A stretch of DNA of 64,000 bases, taken from the NCBI RefSeq assembly GCF_023746555.1, contig NZ_CP098755.1:3422501-3486500 (forward strand), in the 5' to 3' direction. Below are positions 9,593-20,626 of the stretch, in pieces. The notes under the pieces are model-generated. The model had not been told where the DNA came from. It searched no databases and saw only the letters and a list, made by a program, of their open reading frames with translations. This DNA comes from Brevibacillus ruminantium. Its GTDB lineage: Bacteria > Bacillota > Bacilli > Brevibacillales > Brevibacillaceae. A program made the position numbers and the translations under genes. The stretch's first letter is position 1. Every line of letters begins with the position of its first letter.

Positions 9593-11449
9593 CTACCCTT
9601 CTTTTAAAGCATTTTCCAATTCAAGAATCTTCATCCCTACGACGGCAGCTTGAATTTCCAGTTCTCTACGCGCTTCCGGGCTGTCGGCTGCAGCTGCTTG
9701 CATGTGAAGAGTTCGCTGTTCTTCACGCAGCTGCTCCAGCTCCGTGCGCTGCGGGTAGTGATTCACTTGCTTGATGTAGTCCCCGATCTCTTGATCAGAT
9801 ACGTCGTCTCTGCACTCCATCATGGCCAATCCCGAGGCTAGTTGCTTTAACTGTTCGTCTTGCAGGTAATGTATAAACTGTCCAGGGTCTTCCGGAAATC
9901 CTTCTGCAAAGTATGCATATAAGTAGGCTGCTAATGCATCGTGTTCATCCACTTGAAACGAACCTGTACATTCCGCCTGAACCCGATCCGCAATATGCCG
10001 ATGGCGCATCATGTAGCCAAGAAGCATGCGCTCGGCAGTATAATAAGCCGGCGGAAGTGTTTTAGCGAGCGTAACTTTGCCATTATTTATACTATTATTC
10101 CATGCTGGCGTTACTTTATCCCTTTGTCGCTCACTTTTTTGCTGTTTGTAAAGCCTTCGCGACTCCCACTTCACTGCATCTAGCGTTAAGGAGTGTTCTT
10201 CCGCCAATTGGCGTAAATACAAGTCCCGTTCGACCGGGCTGTCCAGCTCATTGACGATTTCAATCGCTTTTTCGATGAACTGTTTCTGGTCGGTCTCATC
10301 CTGTATTACGTGCTTGGCCCTCAAATGTTTCAGTCGAAATGCCGTGACAGGCATCGCTTGCAGCAGAACCTGCTGTGAGAAAGCCTCTGCGCCGTGCTGC
10401 CGAATGTAATCGTCAGGATCCGTTCCCTGAGGCAATGGCGCTACGCGAACCACAACACCCGCTTGCTGTAGTATATGGATCGCTTTGGACGTCGCTTCCT
10501 GGCCGGCTGCGTCTCCGTCGAAAAGGAGCACAACAGACTCTGCATTGCGCCTGATCATTCTCGCCTGCTGCTCGGTCAAAGCTGTTCCCAGAGTTGCGAT
10601 TCCCTGGTGAAAGCCTGCTTGCCATGCAGAAATGACATCCACGTAACCCTCGAATAGAAAAGCCTGTTTTCGTTTTCGAATCACGGGACGGGCACGATGA
10701 AGATTGAACAGTGTTGTACTCTTGTTGAAAAGAGGGCTTTCCGGGCTGTTCAGATATTTGGCAGGAGCCGCGCTGTCCATGGCCCTGCCGCCGAAGCCGA
10801 TCACATTTCCCTGTGAATTGTGAATCGGAAACATAATCCTGCCTCGAAAGCGATCAAATATCTTGCCCGCCTCGCTTTTGGCCAACAGGCCAGCTTCAAC
10901 CATCAAGTCAGGAGGAAAAGTACGATTTTGTAAAAACGAAGTGACGAAGTTCCAGGAGTCTGGGGCAAAACCGATCTGAAAATCTTCGATCGTCTGCTGA
11001 GTAATTCCCCGCTTCTGCAGATACCTCATCGCCTCTTGCCCGTAAGGTGTTTCCATCAAGACGTAATGATAAAGCTTGCTAACCAATTGGTGGGCGTCCA
11101 GCATAAGCTGCTTGGCCTTTTTTTCCGGAGCCTCTTCTTCCTCCACATGTGTCTGGGGCAGCGCAATCCCCGCTCGTTCCGCCAGCTTGCTTAGGGCTTC
11201 GGGGAACGTCAACTGCTCCATCTTCATTAAAAAGGAAAAGACATCTCCACCTGCCCCACAACCAAAGCAATGAAAAAATTGTCGCTCCGCATTGACATTA
11301 AAGGAGGGTGTCTTTTCCGAGTGGAAGGGACACAAGCCTAGAAACGCACGGCCGCTTTTCCGCAGCTGCAGGTATTCTCCTACCACATCTACGATGTCAG
11401 TAGCGGACCGGACTTGGTTCACAAAATCAGCTGAATTTCCACCAGCCAT
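9593..11449 (-). CDS. dnaG: DNA primase
   Basis: A 618-aa primase that makes RNA primers at replication forks. The N-terminal CHC2 zinc finger shows CPFHSEKTPSF and FHCFGCGAGGD. The TOPRIM catalytic core contains VVLLFDGDAAGQEA, and a C-terminal helicase-binding helical domain follows. I chose ATG 11447-11449 (MAGGNSADFVNQV) because it aligns with the usual start and has AAAGGTGG 6 nt upstream. A GTG ten codons earlier sits almost on top of its SD. The gene is cotranscribed with rpoD downstream. Confidence 0.96.
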   Translation of the reverse strand: MAGGNSADFVNQVRSATDIVDVVGEYLQLRKSGRAFLGLCPFHSEKTPSFNVNAERQFFHCFGCGAGGDVFSFLMKMEQLTFPEALSKLAERAGIALPQTHVEEEEAPEKKAKQLMLDAHQLVSKLYHYVLMETPYGQEAMRYLQKRGITQQTIEDFQIGFAPDSWNFVTSFLQNRTFPPDLMVEAGLLAKSEAGKIFDRFRGRIMFPIHNSQGNVIGFGGRAMDSAAPAKYLNSPESPLFNKSTTLFNLHRARPVIRKRKQAFLFEGYVDVISAWQAGFHQGIATLGTALTEQQARMIRRNAESVVLLFDGDAAGQEATSKAIHILQQAGVVVRVAPLPQGTDPDDYIRQHGAEAFSQQVLLQAMPVTAFRLKHLRAKHVIQDETDQKQFIEKAIEIVNELDSPVERDLYLRQLAEEHSLTLDAVKWESRRLYKQQKSERQRDKVTPAWNNSINNGKVTLAKTLPPAYYTAERMLLGYMMRHRHIADRVQAECTGSFQVDEHDALAAYLYAYFAEGFPEDPGQFIHYLQDEQLKQLASGLAMMECRDDVSDQEIGDYIKQVNHYPQRTELEQLREEQRTLHMQAAAADSPEARRELEIQAAVVGMKILELENALKEG

Positions 11450-11694
11450 GTCTTTCCACCTTTTTACCTTTGCATCCACGCCTCCTGTATAAGTACATCA
11501 GAAAAGGCATGGCTACGGATAAAATTACGCAATGAGGTTATTTAGTTCGTCAAAATTCGTCATTTTCCTTCTTGGAAATGTTCTTCTTTTCTACTTTTCC
11601 ACAATTTCATTCACGATAAACGCTTCAAACCCCCGCTGTTTTAGGGGACGAATACAGTTTATTCTACAAAAAGAGCCAAAACCCTCCCTAAGAC

Positions 11695-12525
11695 CTATTT
11701 ATTTTCTTTGCGAAGCTTGTTTTTGCGAATCATTTCCAGGATAATATTGGCCGTCTCTTCTACGGCTTTGTTGGAGACATCGATGACGGGACAACCCACC
11801 CGCTCCATGATTTTTTCGGAATATGCCAGCTCTTCGTTGATTCTGTCGAGATTCGCATAATTTGCCTGGGCGGTAAGACCAAGTGCTTTCAATCTTTCCG
11901 TGCGAATGCCGTTGAGCTGCTCCGGATTGATCGTCAGCCCGATACAGCGCTCGGGTGGGAGCAAAAACAGCTCCTCCGGCGGTTCGACTTCAGGGACGAT
12001 CGGGACGTTGGCAACCTTCAAACGCTTGTTCGCCAGGTACATGGAGAGCGGTGTCTTCGACGTGCGGGACACGCCAATCAGTACAACATCAGCGCGCAAA
12101 AGCCCACGCGGGTCCCGGCCATCATCGTATTTCACTGCGAATTCGATCGCGTCCACTTTGCGGAAATACTCTTCGTCCAGCCGGCGTACCAGTCCCGGCT
12201 TTCCGGTTGGCGGTTCGTGAAGCATTTCTTCCAACGTGGTAAGCAGTGGTCCCATGACATCGATCGTGCGAATGCCATGCCTTGTTGCCTGCTGTAAAAT
12301 ATACTCTTTCAACTCGGGTACAACCAGCGTAAATACAACCATTGCATTCATTTCCCTGGCAGACGCAATGATTTCATCAATCGAATCTTTGTCTTCTATG
12401 TACGGATATTTGTGAACATCGATAGAAAAGCGGTCGAACTGGCTGGCTACGGCGCGCACGACCAACTCCGCTGTTTCGCCGATCGAGTCTGAAACCACGT
12501 AGATAAGCTGTCTTTGTTGATTCAT
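11695..12525 (-). CDS. Pyruvate, phosphate dikinase regulatory protein (bifunctional kinase/phosphorylase, PPSR family)
   Basis: A 276-aa DUF299/PPSR protein (B. subtilis YqfL). It controls pyruvate-phosphate dikinase or PEP synthase by ADP-dependent phosphorylation and Pi-dependent dephosphorylation. Motifs: [11 protein letters not shown] near the N-terminus, the P-loop-like [15 protein letters not shown] in the middle, and the C-terminal [14 protein letters not shown]. The start is the ATG reading [10 protein letters not shown], with TAGGAGGAG upstream; longer in-frame extension lacks an SD. It lies 16 nt downstream of ccpN, the gluconeogenic repressor, and the same pair occurs in Bacillus. 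Confidence 0.93.
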   Translation of the reverse strand: MNQQRQLIYVVSDSIGETAELVVRAVASQFDRFSIDVHKYPYIEDKDSIDEIIASAREMNAMVVFTLVVPELKEYILQQATRHGIRTIDVMGPLLTTLEEMLHEPPTGKPGLVRRLDEEYFRKVDAIEFAVKYDDGRDPRGLLRADVVLIGVSRTSKTPLSMYLANKRLKVANVPIVPEVEPPEELFLLPPERCIGLTINPEQLNGIRTERLKALGLTAQANYANLDRINEELAYSEKIMERVGCPVIDVSNKAVEETANIILEMIRKNKLRKENK

Positions 12526-12541
12526 AGTATCGCTTCTCCTC

Positions 12542-13186
12542 CTACACCTTCGGTTCGCTGCCCAATTCGACAAACGCTTTGGCAATTGTCGTTTTCGTTA
12601 CTCTTCCCATCAGCTCAAACTGTTTGCTGTCCTCTTCTCCCGGACGGACGACGGGCAAGGAGTCAATTTGAAAGTCGATCAGTTTTTTCGCTGCAGAATA
12701 AAGCGTCTCCTCCGGTGTACAGGTCACAATGTTGGGCATCCGGGTCATGATAATCCCGACGGGGACGTCCTCCAGAGTTTTGTTGCCCAGCGAAGCTCGG
12801 AGCAAATCTTTGCGCGAAAGAACACCGGCCAAAAAGCCTTTTTGATTGACCACAAACAGTGTTCCCACATCCTCCAAAAAGAGAGTGACGATCGCATCGT
12901 AAGCTGATGCTGATTCGGATACGACGATAGGCATCGCCTTGTAGTCTTTTACGAGAAGCTTATGAAGCCGTTCACTAATGACCGAGCCCGCAGGTCGGCC
13001 CGCATAAAAATAACCGACTCGAGGTCTGGCTTCTAAATAACCTGACATAGTCAGGATCGATAAGTCAGGGCGGAGAGTGGCGCGTGTCAGATTCAGCTTT
13101 TCAGCAATCTGTTCACCTGTAATCGGCCCTTCATCCTTTACGATCTGGATAATATGCTCTTGTCGTTTCGTCAGCTCGATGACCAA
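12542..13186 (-). CDS. ccpN: Transcriptional repressor of gluconeogenesis (HTH + CBS)
   Basis: A 214-aa regulator with an N-terminal winged HTH ([20 protein letters not shown], residues about 20-39) and two CBS modules ([20 protein letters not shown] and [20 protein letters not shown]). It matches CcpN (YqzB), which represses gapB and pckA on glucose and senses adenine nucleotides. The start is TTG with GGGGTGA very close upstream, and residues line up with B. subtilis CcpN from there. The PPDK regulator follows, so both control the PEP-pyruvate node. Confidence 0.94.
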   Translation of the reverse strand: MVIELTKRQEHIIQIVKDEGPITGEQIAEKLNLTRATLRPDLSILTMSGYLEARPRVGYFYAGRPAGSVISERLHKLLVKDYKAMPIVVSESASAYDAIVTLFLEDVGTLFVVNQKGFLAGVLSRKDLLRASLGNKTLEDVPVGIIMTRMPNIVTCTPEETLYSAAKKLIDFQIDSLPVVRPGEEDSKQFELMGRVTKTTIAKAFVELGSEPKV

Positions 13187-13307
13187 TCACCCCGGTTCTG
13201 TCTGGTTACTACCCCTAGTATTACTCTATTCGACGGGATTTTCCTTCTTTCCGCTTTAGAAAACTTGATTTGGCATCAGTTTTTCCCCATTCAAAATCTT
13301 GATGAAC

Positions 13308-13352
13308 GAAAAAAAGGTCGCCCCCGCATGATGCAGCGGAGGCGATTTTTTT
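13308..13352 (-). terminator. Rho-independent terminator after glyS
   Basis: A 10-bp stem (TCGCCTCCGC / GCGGGGGCGA on the minus strand) with an 8-nt loop is followed by CCTTTTTTTC. T-runs on both strands make it potentially bidirectional. It ends the glyQS transcript before ccpN. Confidence 0.85.
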
Positions 13353-13378
13353 GTGTAAGAGACGGCTTGAGATCGTGA

Positions 13379-15451
13379 TCAAGCAAACACCAATTTTGAA
13401 AAATCAGCGTAGCCGAAAATCAGTCGGGACAAGCCAGACAGAAGGGCAAGACGATTGTGACGGACAGCCTGGTCTTCAGCCATGACCATCACTTTGTCAA
13501 AAAACGCCTGAATCGGCTCGCGCAAAGTGCCCAGAGTGGCCAAGATTTGCTGTTGATTGTTCAAACCGCTAACCTCTTGCTGCACGGAAAGGTAGGCTTG
13601 GTAAAGAGCTCGCTCCACTTCTTCTGCAAAAAGCGCTTCCTCAATAGCATCGGACTCTGCCTTTTGTGCCAGGTTGTTTACACGGTTAAACTGTTCGACA
13701 GTAAATTTGAACGCATCCGTCTGTACCTCGTCCATCAGGGCTTTTGCCTTGTTCAAAAGGTCGGGCAGGACATTCCAATCAGCCGACAGAACCGCATCGA
13801 TGACATCGTAACGGACCGCTGCCTCCTGCAGCACATTTTTCAGGCGGAGCGCAAAGAAATCGCGGAGGTCTTTCATGACTTCTTCGCTCGGGCGTTTGCT
13901 GACACCCTGCGCTGTGAGCGGAGCCAGAGCAGCCTCCCACAGTTGCTCCAGCGAAAGTGTCCAGCCTTTATCAAGCAGAATGGCCACCACTCCTGCTGCC
14001 ATCCGGCGCAGTCCATACGGGTCCTGTGATCCTGTAGGCACGATGCCAATCGCGAAGCATCCGGCAATCGTGTCCAGCTTGTCAGCCAAACTGACGATCG
14101 CGCCAGTTGGCGACTGCGGGAGCTGGTCACCTGCATGACGCGGCAGATAATGCTCAAAGACACCGCGGGCTACTGCTTCGCTCTCTCCTGCCTTGCGGGC
14201 GTAATCTTCTCCCATGACCCCTTGCAGCTCGGGGAATTCGCCCACCATATTAGTAACGAGGTCAAACTTGGCAATTTCGGCAATCCGATCTGCGTATTTC
14301 GCTTCTTCTGCAGATACACCCAGCTTCTCTGCGATCCAGGCAGCGGTTTTGCGGACACGGCGCACTTTGTCACCAATCGTTCCCAGCTCCTCGTGGAAAA
14401 CGATCGTTTCTAAACGCTTCAGGCAGCTGTCAATTGACAGCTTTTGGTCTTCCTCGTAAAAGAAGCGGGCATCGGAGAGACGGGCACGCAGGACCTTTTC
14501 ATTTCCTTTTGCGACATTTTCCAAAGCGCGGCTGTCCCCATTGCGAACGGTCACAAAATGGTTCAGCAGCTGGCCGTTTGCATCCTCAACCGGGAAATAG
14601 CGCTGATGCTCACGCATGGAAGTGACCAGCACCTCGCGCGGAATCGACAGGAATTCAGGCTCAAATGTGCCGAACAAAGCCGTAGGATACTCCACCAGAT
14701 GTACGATCTCGTCCAGCAATCCCTCATCCATCGGAATGCGCCAGCCATTTTCCGCCTCCAGGCGGCGGATTTGCTCGACGATCAGCTTGCGGCGTTCCTC
14801 CGCGCTGACGATGACGTGCTCATCGCCTAGTCTGGACGCGTATTGTGCCGGGTCTTGCAATTCGATGTGCTGACCTCCGAGGAAACGATGGCCTCTGGTC
14901 ACCGCACCGGTTTTCACACCGGCAATTTCCATGTCGACCAGTTCGTCACCAAACAGGGCAACCAGCCAACGGATCGGCCGCACATAGCGAAGATCATTGG
15001 CACCCCAACGCATGTTCTTTGGAAAATGCATCGAGGTGATCACGTCCGCCAGTGCAGGCAGCAGGGCTTTTGTTTCTTTCCCGGCTTCCGATTTACGGGC
15101 ATAGACGTACTCTACACCGTTCAGTTCCTTGAAATACAACTGCTCCGGAGCAATCCCGTTACTGCGTGCAAAGCCTTGTGCCGCTTTGGACCAGTTGCCT
15201 GCTTCATCGATTGCGATCTTTTTCGCTGGCCCCTTGGCTTCTTCATTTTTATCCGGCTGCTTCTCGGCCAGACCGTGAATCAGCAGGGCAAGGCGGCGCG
15301 GCGTTTCAAAGGAATCGATCCGATCATAAGGGATTCGCTCTGCCTCCAGCCACTTCTCTACTTTTTCCCGCAATTGTGCCGCCGCCCCCGTAATAAACCG
15401 GGCAGGCATCTCTTCTGTACCAATCTCCAGCAAAAAATCTCGTTTACTCAT
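13379..15451 (-). CDS. glyS: Glycyl-tRNA synthetase beta subunit
   Basis: A 690-aa subunit of the bacterial alpha2beta2 glycyl-tRNA synthetase. It provides tRNA recognition and editing-like domains. The family start [14 protein letters not shown] is present, followed by the HD-like domain with [29 protein letters not shown], and the C-terminal anticodon-binding DALR-type helical domain ending with [18 protein letters not shown]. The gene overlaps glyQ by 8 nt, which gives coupled translation of equal subunits. Expression is controlled by the upstream glycine T-box. Confidence 0.97.
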   Translation of the reverse strand: MSKRDFLLEIGTEEMPARFITGAAAQLREKVEKWLEAERIPYDRIDSFETPRRLALLIHGLAEKQPDKNEEAKGPAKKIAIDEAGNWSKAAQGFARSNGIAPEQLYFKELNGVEYVYARKSEAGKETKALLPALADVITSMHFPKNMRWGANDLRYVRPIRWLVALFGDELVDMEIAGVKTGAVTRGHRFLGGQHIELQDPAQYASRLGDEHVIVSAEERRKLIVEQIRRLEAENGWRIPMDEGLLDEIVHLVEYPTALFGTFEPEFLSIPREVLVTSMREHQRYFPVEDANGQLLNHFVTVRNGDSRALENVAKGNEKVLRARLSDARFFYEEDQKLSIDSCLKRLETIVFHEELGTIGDKVRRVRKTAAWIAEKLGVSAEEAKYADRIAEIAKFDLVTNMVGEFPELQGVMGEDYARKAGESEAVARGVFEHYLPRHAGDQLPQSPTGAIVSLADKLDTIAGCFAIGIVPTGSQDPYGLRRMAAGVVAILLDKGWTLSLEQLWEAALAPLTAQGVSKRPSEEVMKDLRDFFALRLKNVLQEAAVRYDVIDAVLSADWNVLPDLLNKAKALMDEVQTDAFKFTVEQFNRVNNLAQKAESDAIEEALFAEEVERALYQAYLSVQQEVSGLNNQQQILATLGTLREPIQAFFDKVMVMAEDQAVRHNRLALLSGLSRLIFGYADFSKLVFA

Positions 15452-16352
15452 CTGCGCTCTCTCCTTCCTGACTGCTTGCCTGTTTCAACAGAGGGAAGCC
15501 CAGTCGCTCACGCTCAGCCAGATAGGTTTGGGCGACTTCCCGCGACAGATTGCGCACCCGTGCGATATACCCGGTCCGCTCCGTGACACTGATTGCGCCC
15601 CGCGCATCCAGCAGGTTGAAGGTATGGGAGCACTTCAATACATAATCGTAAGCCGGGAACACGAGATGCTCCTTCATCAACCGCTTGGCTTCTGCTTCAT
15701 ACGTGTTGTAAAGGTTGAAGAGCATGTCCACGTCAGACAGCTCAAACGTGTATTTGGAGTGTTCGTATTCCGGCTGAAGGAAGACATCCCCGTACGTGAC
15801 GCCGTCAACGTACTCCAGTTCAAACACATTTTCTTTTTCCTGAATATAAGAGGCAAGCCGCTCCAGGCCGTAGGTCAGCTCAACCGCCACAGGCTTGCAC
15901 TCCAGACCGCCGACCTGTTGGAAGTAGGTAAACTGGGTGATTTCCATTCCGTCCAGCCATACTTCCCAGCCAAGTCCCCACGCTCCGAGTCCAGGATGCT
16001 CCCAGTTATCCTCCACGAAGCGAATATCATGCTCCAGGGGTTCAATCCCCAAAAGACGCAGACTTTCCAGATACAGCTCCTGGATGTTGTCCGGAGATGG
16101 CTTCATGATCACCTGAAATTGATGATGCTGATACAAACGATTTGGGTTTTCACCGTAACGGCCGTCTGCCGGGCGACGGGAAGGCTCCACATAGGCCACA
16201 TTCCAGGGCTCCGGCCCGATCGAACGCAGAAATGTCATCGGGTTCAGCGTACCGGCCCCTTTTTCTACGTCATAGGGTTGAACGATGAGGCAGTTTTGTT
16301 TTGCCCAATAATTTTGCAGAGTCAAAATGATGTCTTGAAAAGACATGCTCAT
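15444..16352 (-). CDS. glyQ: Glycyl-tRNA synthetase alpha subunit
   Basis: A 302-aa catalytic subunit that activates glycine and charges tRNA-Gly. Class II synthetase motifs are present, including the opening [55 protein letters not shown], and [21 protein letters not shown]. The length is that of the family. The ATG lies 10 nt behind AGGAGG; a second ATG two codons in is also possible. It is the first gene of the glyQS operon under the T-box leader. Confidence 0.97.
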   Translation of the reverse strand: MSMSFQDIILTLQNYWAKQNCLIVQPYDVEKGAGTLNPMTFLRSIGPEPWNVAYVEPSRRPADGRYGENPNRLYQHHQFQVIMKPSPDNIQELYLESLRLLGIEPLEHDIRFVEDNWEHPGLGAWGLGWEVWLDGMEITQFTYFQQVGGLECKPVAVELTYGLERLASYIQEKENVFELEYVDGVTYGDVFLQPEYEHSKYTFELSDVDMLFNLYNTYEAEAKRLMKEHLVFPAYDYVLKCSHTFNLLDARGAISVTERTGYIARVRNLSREVAQTYLAERERLGFPLLKQASSQEGESADE

Positions 16353-16384
16353 GGTCTTTCCACCTCCTGTTTAATTCGGGGCAA

Positions 16385-16664
16385 CCGTGTGGGGGAAAAT
16401 AAAAAACCTCTCGCCGCCTACACTGTTACCCAACAGTGTAGGGACGAGAGGATTTCCCGCGGTTCCACCCTACTTGACGACACGCCGAACGCATCGTCCT
16501 CTTTCCGATTCAAAGCGTTGCTCCAGAATGCCCTTCATCAGCATGGTTACCGGGCTTCCACTCTCCCCGATTCGCTAGCAGGCCTGCACTGAATGTCTCA
16601 GCACGAATGCCCGAAAAACCAGCGGCCGACTACTCCTTTCCTTCTCCACAACGTATTAAAGTTG
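16385..16664 (-). promoter_or_regulatory. Glycine-type T-box leader of glyQS
   Basis: The minus strand carries the hallmark T-box sequence GGGTGGAACCGCGGGAAA at 16453-16470. It is followed by a long terminator (CCTCTCG ... CGAGAGG enclosing a CCTACACTGTT hairpin, 16407-16451) and T6. The T-box overlaps the 5' arm of the terminator, so antitermination by uncharged tRNA is the expected mechanism. The gene downstream is glyQ, which fixes the specificity as tRNA-Gly. I did not fold stem I well enough to name the GGC specifier. Confidence 0.93.
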
Positions 16665-16670
16665 CTATTT

Positions 16671-16699
16671 ATCATAACGAAAAGTGCTGCCAATGTCAA
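16671..16699 (-). promoter_or_regulatory. Sigma-A promoter of glyQS
   Basis: The -35 TTGACA (16694-16699) and -10 TATGAT (16671-16676) are separated by 17 nt, close to consensus on the minus strand. Transcription would start near 16664, at the head of the T-box leader. The -35 box overlaps the TGA stop codon of recO (16696-16698). Confidence 0.85.
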
Positions 16700-17460
16700 T
16701 CACTCCCGCCGGGCGAAATCCGCTCCATCTGATCCAGAAAGGATCGACTCTTCAGCCGCAGGTCGAGATGTTCGTCCATGTAGCTTCGCAGGACGTGTTT
16801 CAATTGGCTTCTTGTCGTCGCCTTGACTTCAATTTCTCCCAGACGTTCCAGATCAAATACCTGAAACAGCCTGAGCAGCTTCCAGACCGTAGAGGTGATT
16901 GCAAAGGCATAGGGATCTGTCTCGAGGCATGCCGGACACAGCAAGCCGCCTTGTGAGATGCTGAAGACAAATGGTTCGCGCTGCATACCGCAGTTCGCAC
17001 AAGCCGTCAACTTCGGGGAGATCCCTGCAACCTGCAGCATTTTCGTCTCGAATATCCGGCACAGTATCTCTGCATCGCGGCCTTCGTCCAAATGATGAAA
17101 GAGCTGATACAATAACTGGAACAGATAGGGATTGGCTTCCTCCTGCTCTGTCAAGCGGTCCAACAGCTCAGCTATGTACGCGGCGTAGGCCGTCGCCATC
17201 AGGTCCTGCCGCAGTTCCCGAAAGGAGTCAACAATCTCTCCCTGCGAGAGATCGGACATCCCGCTTCCGGGTCCTGTTTTACACAAGTAATAGCCATGTG
17301 TAAAAAGTTGGGAGACGGCGCTCAATCGACTCTTGGCCCGCTTGGCACCACGAGCCATTATCGCAACCTTGCCGCGCTCCCGGGTAAACAGAGTCACCAC
17401 TTTGCTGGACTCTCCGTAGTCCACGCTCCTGATGACTATTCCTTCCCACTTTACAAGCAT
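16696..17460 (-). CDS. recO: DNA repair protein RecO
   Basis: A 254-aa recombination mediator that loads RecA on SSB-coated DNA. The N-terminal OB fold begins [19 protein letters not shown]. The helical domain holds a CxxC pair (CANCG and CPACLE, around residues 150 and 175) forming the family's zinc site. The ATG overlaps the last codons of yqzL, so the two are translationally coupled. The stop codon is embedded in the glyQS -35 box. Confidence 0.95.
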   Translation of the reverse strand: MLVKWEGIVIRSVDYGESSKVVTLFTRERGKVAIMARGAKRAKSRLSAVSQLFTHGYYLCKTGPGSGMSDLSQGEIVDSFRELRQDLMATAYAAYIAELLDRLTEQEEANPYLFQLLYQLFHHLDEGRDAEILCRIFETKMLQVAGISPKLTACANCGMQREPFVFSISQGGLLCPACLETDPYAFAITSTVWKLLRLFQVFDLERLGEIEVKATTRSQLKHVLRSYMDEHLDLRLKSRSFLDQMERISPGGSD

Positions 17461-17606
17461 GCGTGTGTTTCACCCAATTCCTCCTGGGCGAACTCAAACG
17501 GGGCCTCCTCACCGGCTCCTGACGTTTGATGGTGCTCTTTGTAGAGGAGGTAAGCATGGATATCACCGGTTGAAGCGAAATAACTCCATGAAAAATCTTT
17601 GATCAA
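17451..17606 (-). CDS. yqzL: YqzL family small protein
   Basis: A 51-aa protein with start TTG, 9 nt behind AAAGGA. It reads [20 protein letters not shown] at the N-terminus, the pattern of the YqzL family encoded between era and recO in bacilli. It overlaps the recO start by 10 nt, which supports coupled translation. Function is unknown in the family. A different frame across the same DNA is longer but lacks a sensible SD and has no known match. Confidence 0.85.
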   Translation of the reverse strand: MIKDFSWSYFASTGDIHAYLLYKEHHQTSGAGEEAPFEFAQEELGETHACL

Positions 17607-17736
17607 GGAGCATCATCCTTTCTGGTATCGGCTAAATCCACTTCCTTCTTAGATTCACCTGCGCCCGTTATTCTATGCCTTGGAAAATTTCCCTTGCCAC
17701 AAACAACTCCCCGTTACCCCTGCGCTTGCTCTGTCA

Positions 17737-19054
<1,318 letters not shown>

Positions 19055-19729
19055 TCACTGTTCTGTGAAAATTGTTTGATCCGTCAGTCGTGCTTTAGGG
19101 GGAACAACCCCACCGGAAATGACAAACTTTAACCCGTCCTCGATAGACATGTCCAGAAAGGTCACCTCTTTGCGAGGCACCAGGGCAAGCCAGCCGTTGG
19201 TCGGATTGGGAGACTTGGGTAAAAAGACGTTGACGTATTCCTCTCCTGTAAATTGCAGGACACCGCCCTGTGATTCGCCTGTGAGGAAGCCAACTGTGTA
19301 GACTCCTGGACGCGGATACTCGACGAGCACGACTTGTTTAAAACTGGAACGCTCATGGACGAGGGCTTGCGATACTTGCTGGACGGTCGAGTAGACGCCG
19401 CGGGCCACCGGAATAAATCCAAAAAAACGCTCGATCTTGGCAAAGAGAAATCTTCCAGCAGGGGTCCGGGCGATCCCGCCGATCAACAGCAGTATCAACA
19501 GCAGCAAGATCACGCCGATAACCGGGATATGGTCATGAAATGGGACGCCAAGAAACCAGACGAGCTCTCCTTGCCGAAAGGCCAGTCCGGTTGTCAGCAT
19601 CAGTTCTGTCAGCCATCCTCCAACAGCTCGATCTACCATGAAAAAGATGAATTGCAACAAGTAGACAGTGACGAACAACGGAAGCAATACCATGAACCCT
19701 GCGAATACTCGTTGCCACACAGATGTCAT
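19055..19729 (-). CDS. DUF502 family membrane protein
   Basis: A protein of about 224 aa with two transmembrane segments (FMVLLPLFVTVYLLQFIFFMV at the N-terminus, IPVIGVILLLLILLLIGGIA near residue 75). A soluble C-terminal half follows with the DUF502 signature FGFIPVARGVYSTVQQV and FLPKSPNPTNGWLALVPR. AAAGGAGT sits just before the ATG at 19727-19729, so a GTG three codons later is an equally likely start. The gene sits between dgkA and cdd, where B. subtilis has no gene. The family's role is unknown in bacteria. Confidence 0.85.
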   Translation of the reverse strand: MTSVWQRVFAGFMVLLPLFVTVYLLQFIFFMVDRAVGGWLTELMLTTGLAFRQGELVWFLGVPFHDHIPVIGVILLLLILLLIGGIARTPAGRFLFAKIERFFGFIPVARGVYSTVQQVSQALVHERSSFKQVVLVEYPRPGVYTVGFLTGESQGGVLQFTGEEYVNVFLPKSPNPTNGWLALVPRKEVTFLDMSIEDGLKFVISGGVVPPKARLTDQTIFTEQ

Positions 19730-19748
19730 ACTCCTTTCACACTGGCAG

Positions 19749-20120
19749 CTATAGGGATAATTTCTGCATAAGAGGGGGGCCAAATACCACGACTCCGACA
19801 ATCACGGACAAGACCGCTGCGACCAGGACAGCTCCTGCAGCCGCATCCTTGGCCGCCTTGGCCTTCGCATGCTTCTCTGGCGAGGCCAAATCCACCGCTT
19901 CCTCAATCGCCGTGTTGACCAGTTCCAGAGAGAAGACAAATGCGATAGAAAAAAAGACCAGCAAAACATCTTCGCGGGAAATCTCCAGCCACCAGGCTGC
20001 CAAAAGGGCCAGTACGGCTGCGACGAGATGAATCCGCATGTTTCGCTCAGTCTTTACGGTATGGGCAATTCCTGCTACAGCAAACGAAAAACTGCGGGCA
20101 AAGCGGCGCCATTCTTTCAA
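19749..20120 (-). CDS. dgkA: Diacylglycerol / undecaprenol kinase
   Basis: A 123-aa integral membrane lipid kinase. It has three hydrophobic helices and the family motif LELVNTAIEEAVDLASPEKHAKAKAAKD, residues about 64-92, with the catalytic Glu. Gram-positive members phosphorylate undecaprenol for cell-wall lipid recycling. The start is TTG with GAGGTAGG upstream. It is spaced 11 nt from ybeY and 19 nt from the DUF502 gene in one operon. Confidence 0.93.
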   Translation of the reverse strand: MKEWRRFARSFSFAVAGIAHTVKTERNMRIHLVAAVLALLAAWWLEISREDVLLVFFSIAFVFSLELVNTAIEEAVDLASPEKHAKAKAAKDAAAGAVLVAAVLSVIVGVVVFGPPLMQKLSL

Positions 20121-20131
20121 GGGTTATCAGC

Positions 20132-20611
20132 CTACCTCGTCAAGCCAATTTGCTGCAAAACCTCTTCCTGACGGGAAAACATCTCTTTTTCTTCCTGCTC
20201 TGTCTGATGGTCGTATCCGAGCAGATGAAGAAAGCCATGTACGGCGAGGAATCCCAGCTCACGCTCCAGGGAATGTCCGTAATCATCTGCCTGTTCCTTT
20301 GCTTTGGGCAGAGAAATGATGATATCCCCCAGCATATTGGGAAACTGGTCAATCTCATCCTCGTCTATGAAAATCTCCATTTCTTCTTCGCCCGCCTCGT
20401 TCATGGCAAATGAGAGCACATCAGTGGGGCGGTCGACACCTCTGTAATCGCGATTCAGCTCGTGAATGCGCTCGTTGGTTACCAGCGTCACGACAACCTC
20501 GCCGCTTACTTCTTCACGCTCGGCTGAGGCCTGCAGACAGCGCTTGATCAAGTCCTCCAGATGTTCGCTGATCGGTTCGATCTCTTCATGCAGTACTTCG
20601 ATGGATAACAC
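20132..20611 (-). CDS. ybeY: Endoribonuclease YbeY
   Basis: A 159-aa zinc endoribonuclease for 16S rRNA 3' maturation and 70S quality control. The zinc motif [11 protein letters not shown] lies near residue 120, and the family motif [21 protein letters not shown] precedes it. The start is GTG behind AAAGGAG. It lies 15 nt downstream of phoH. In B. subtilis yqfF (pgpH) sits between the two genes, but here the junction has no room for it. Confidence 0.96.
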   Translation of the reverse strand: MLSIEVLHEEIEPISEHLEDLIKRCLQASAEREEVSGEVVVTLVTNERIHELNRDYRGVDRPTDVLSFAMNEAGEEEMEIFIDEDEIDQFPNMLGDIIISLPKAKEQADDYGHSLERELGFLAVHGFLHLLGYDHQTEQEEKEMFSRQEEVLQQIGLTR

Positions 20612-20626
20612 GAATGCTATTCTCCT

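Noticed and set aside
16400-16670. Possible small ORFs inside the glyQS leader
   Set aside because: The sequence is fully explained by the T-box leader.
17279-17566. A 95-codon minus-strand frame
   Set aside because: It overlaps yqzL and recO in the wrong frame; yqzL explains the region better.
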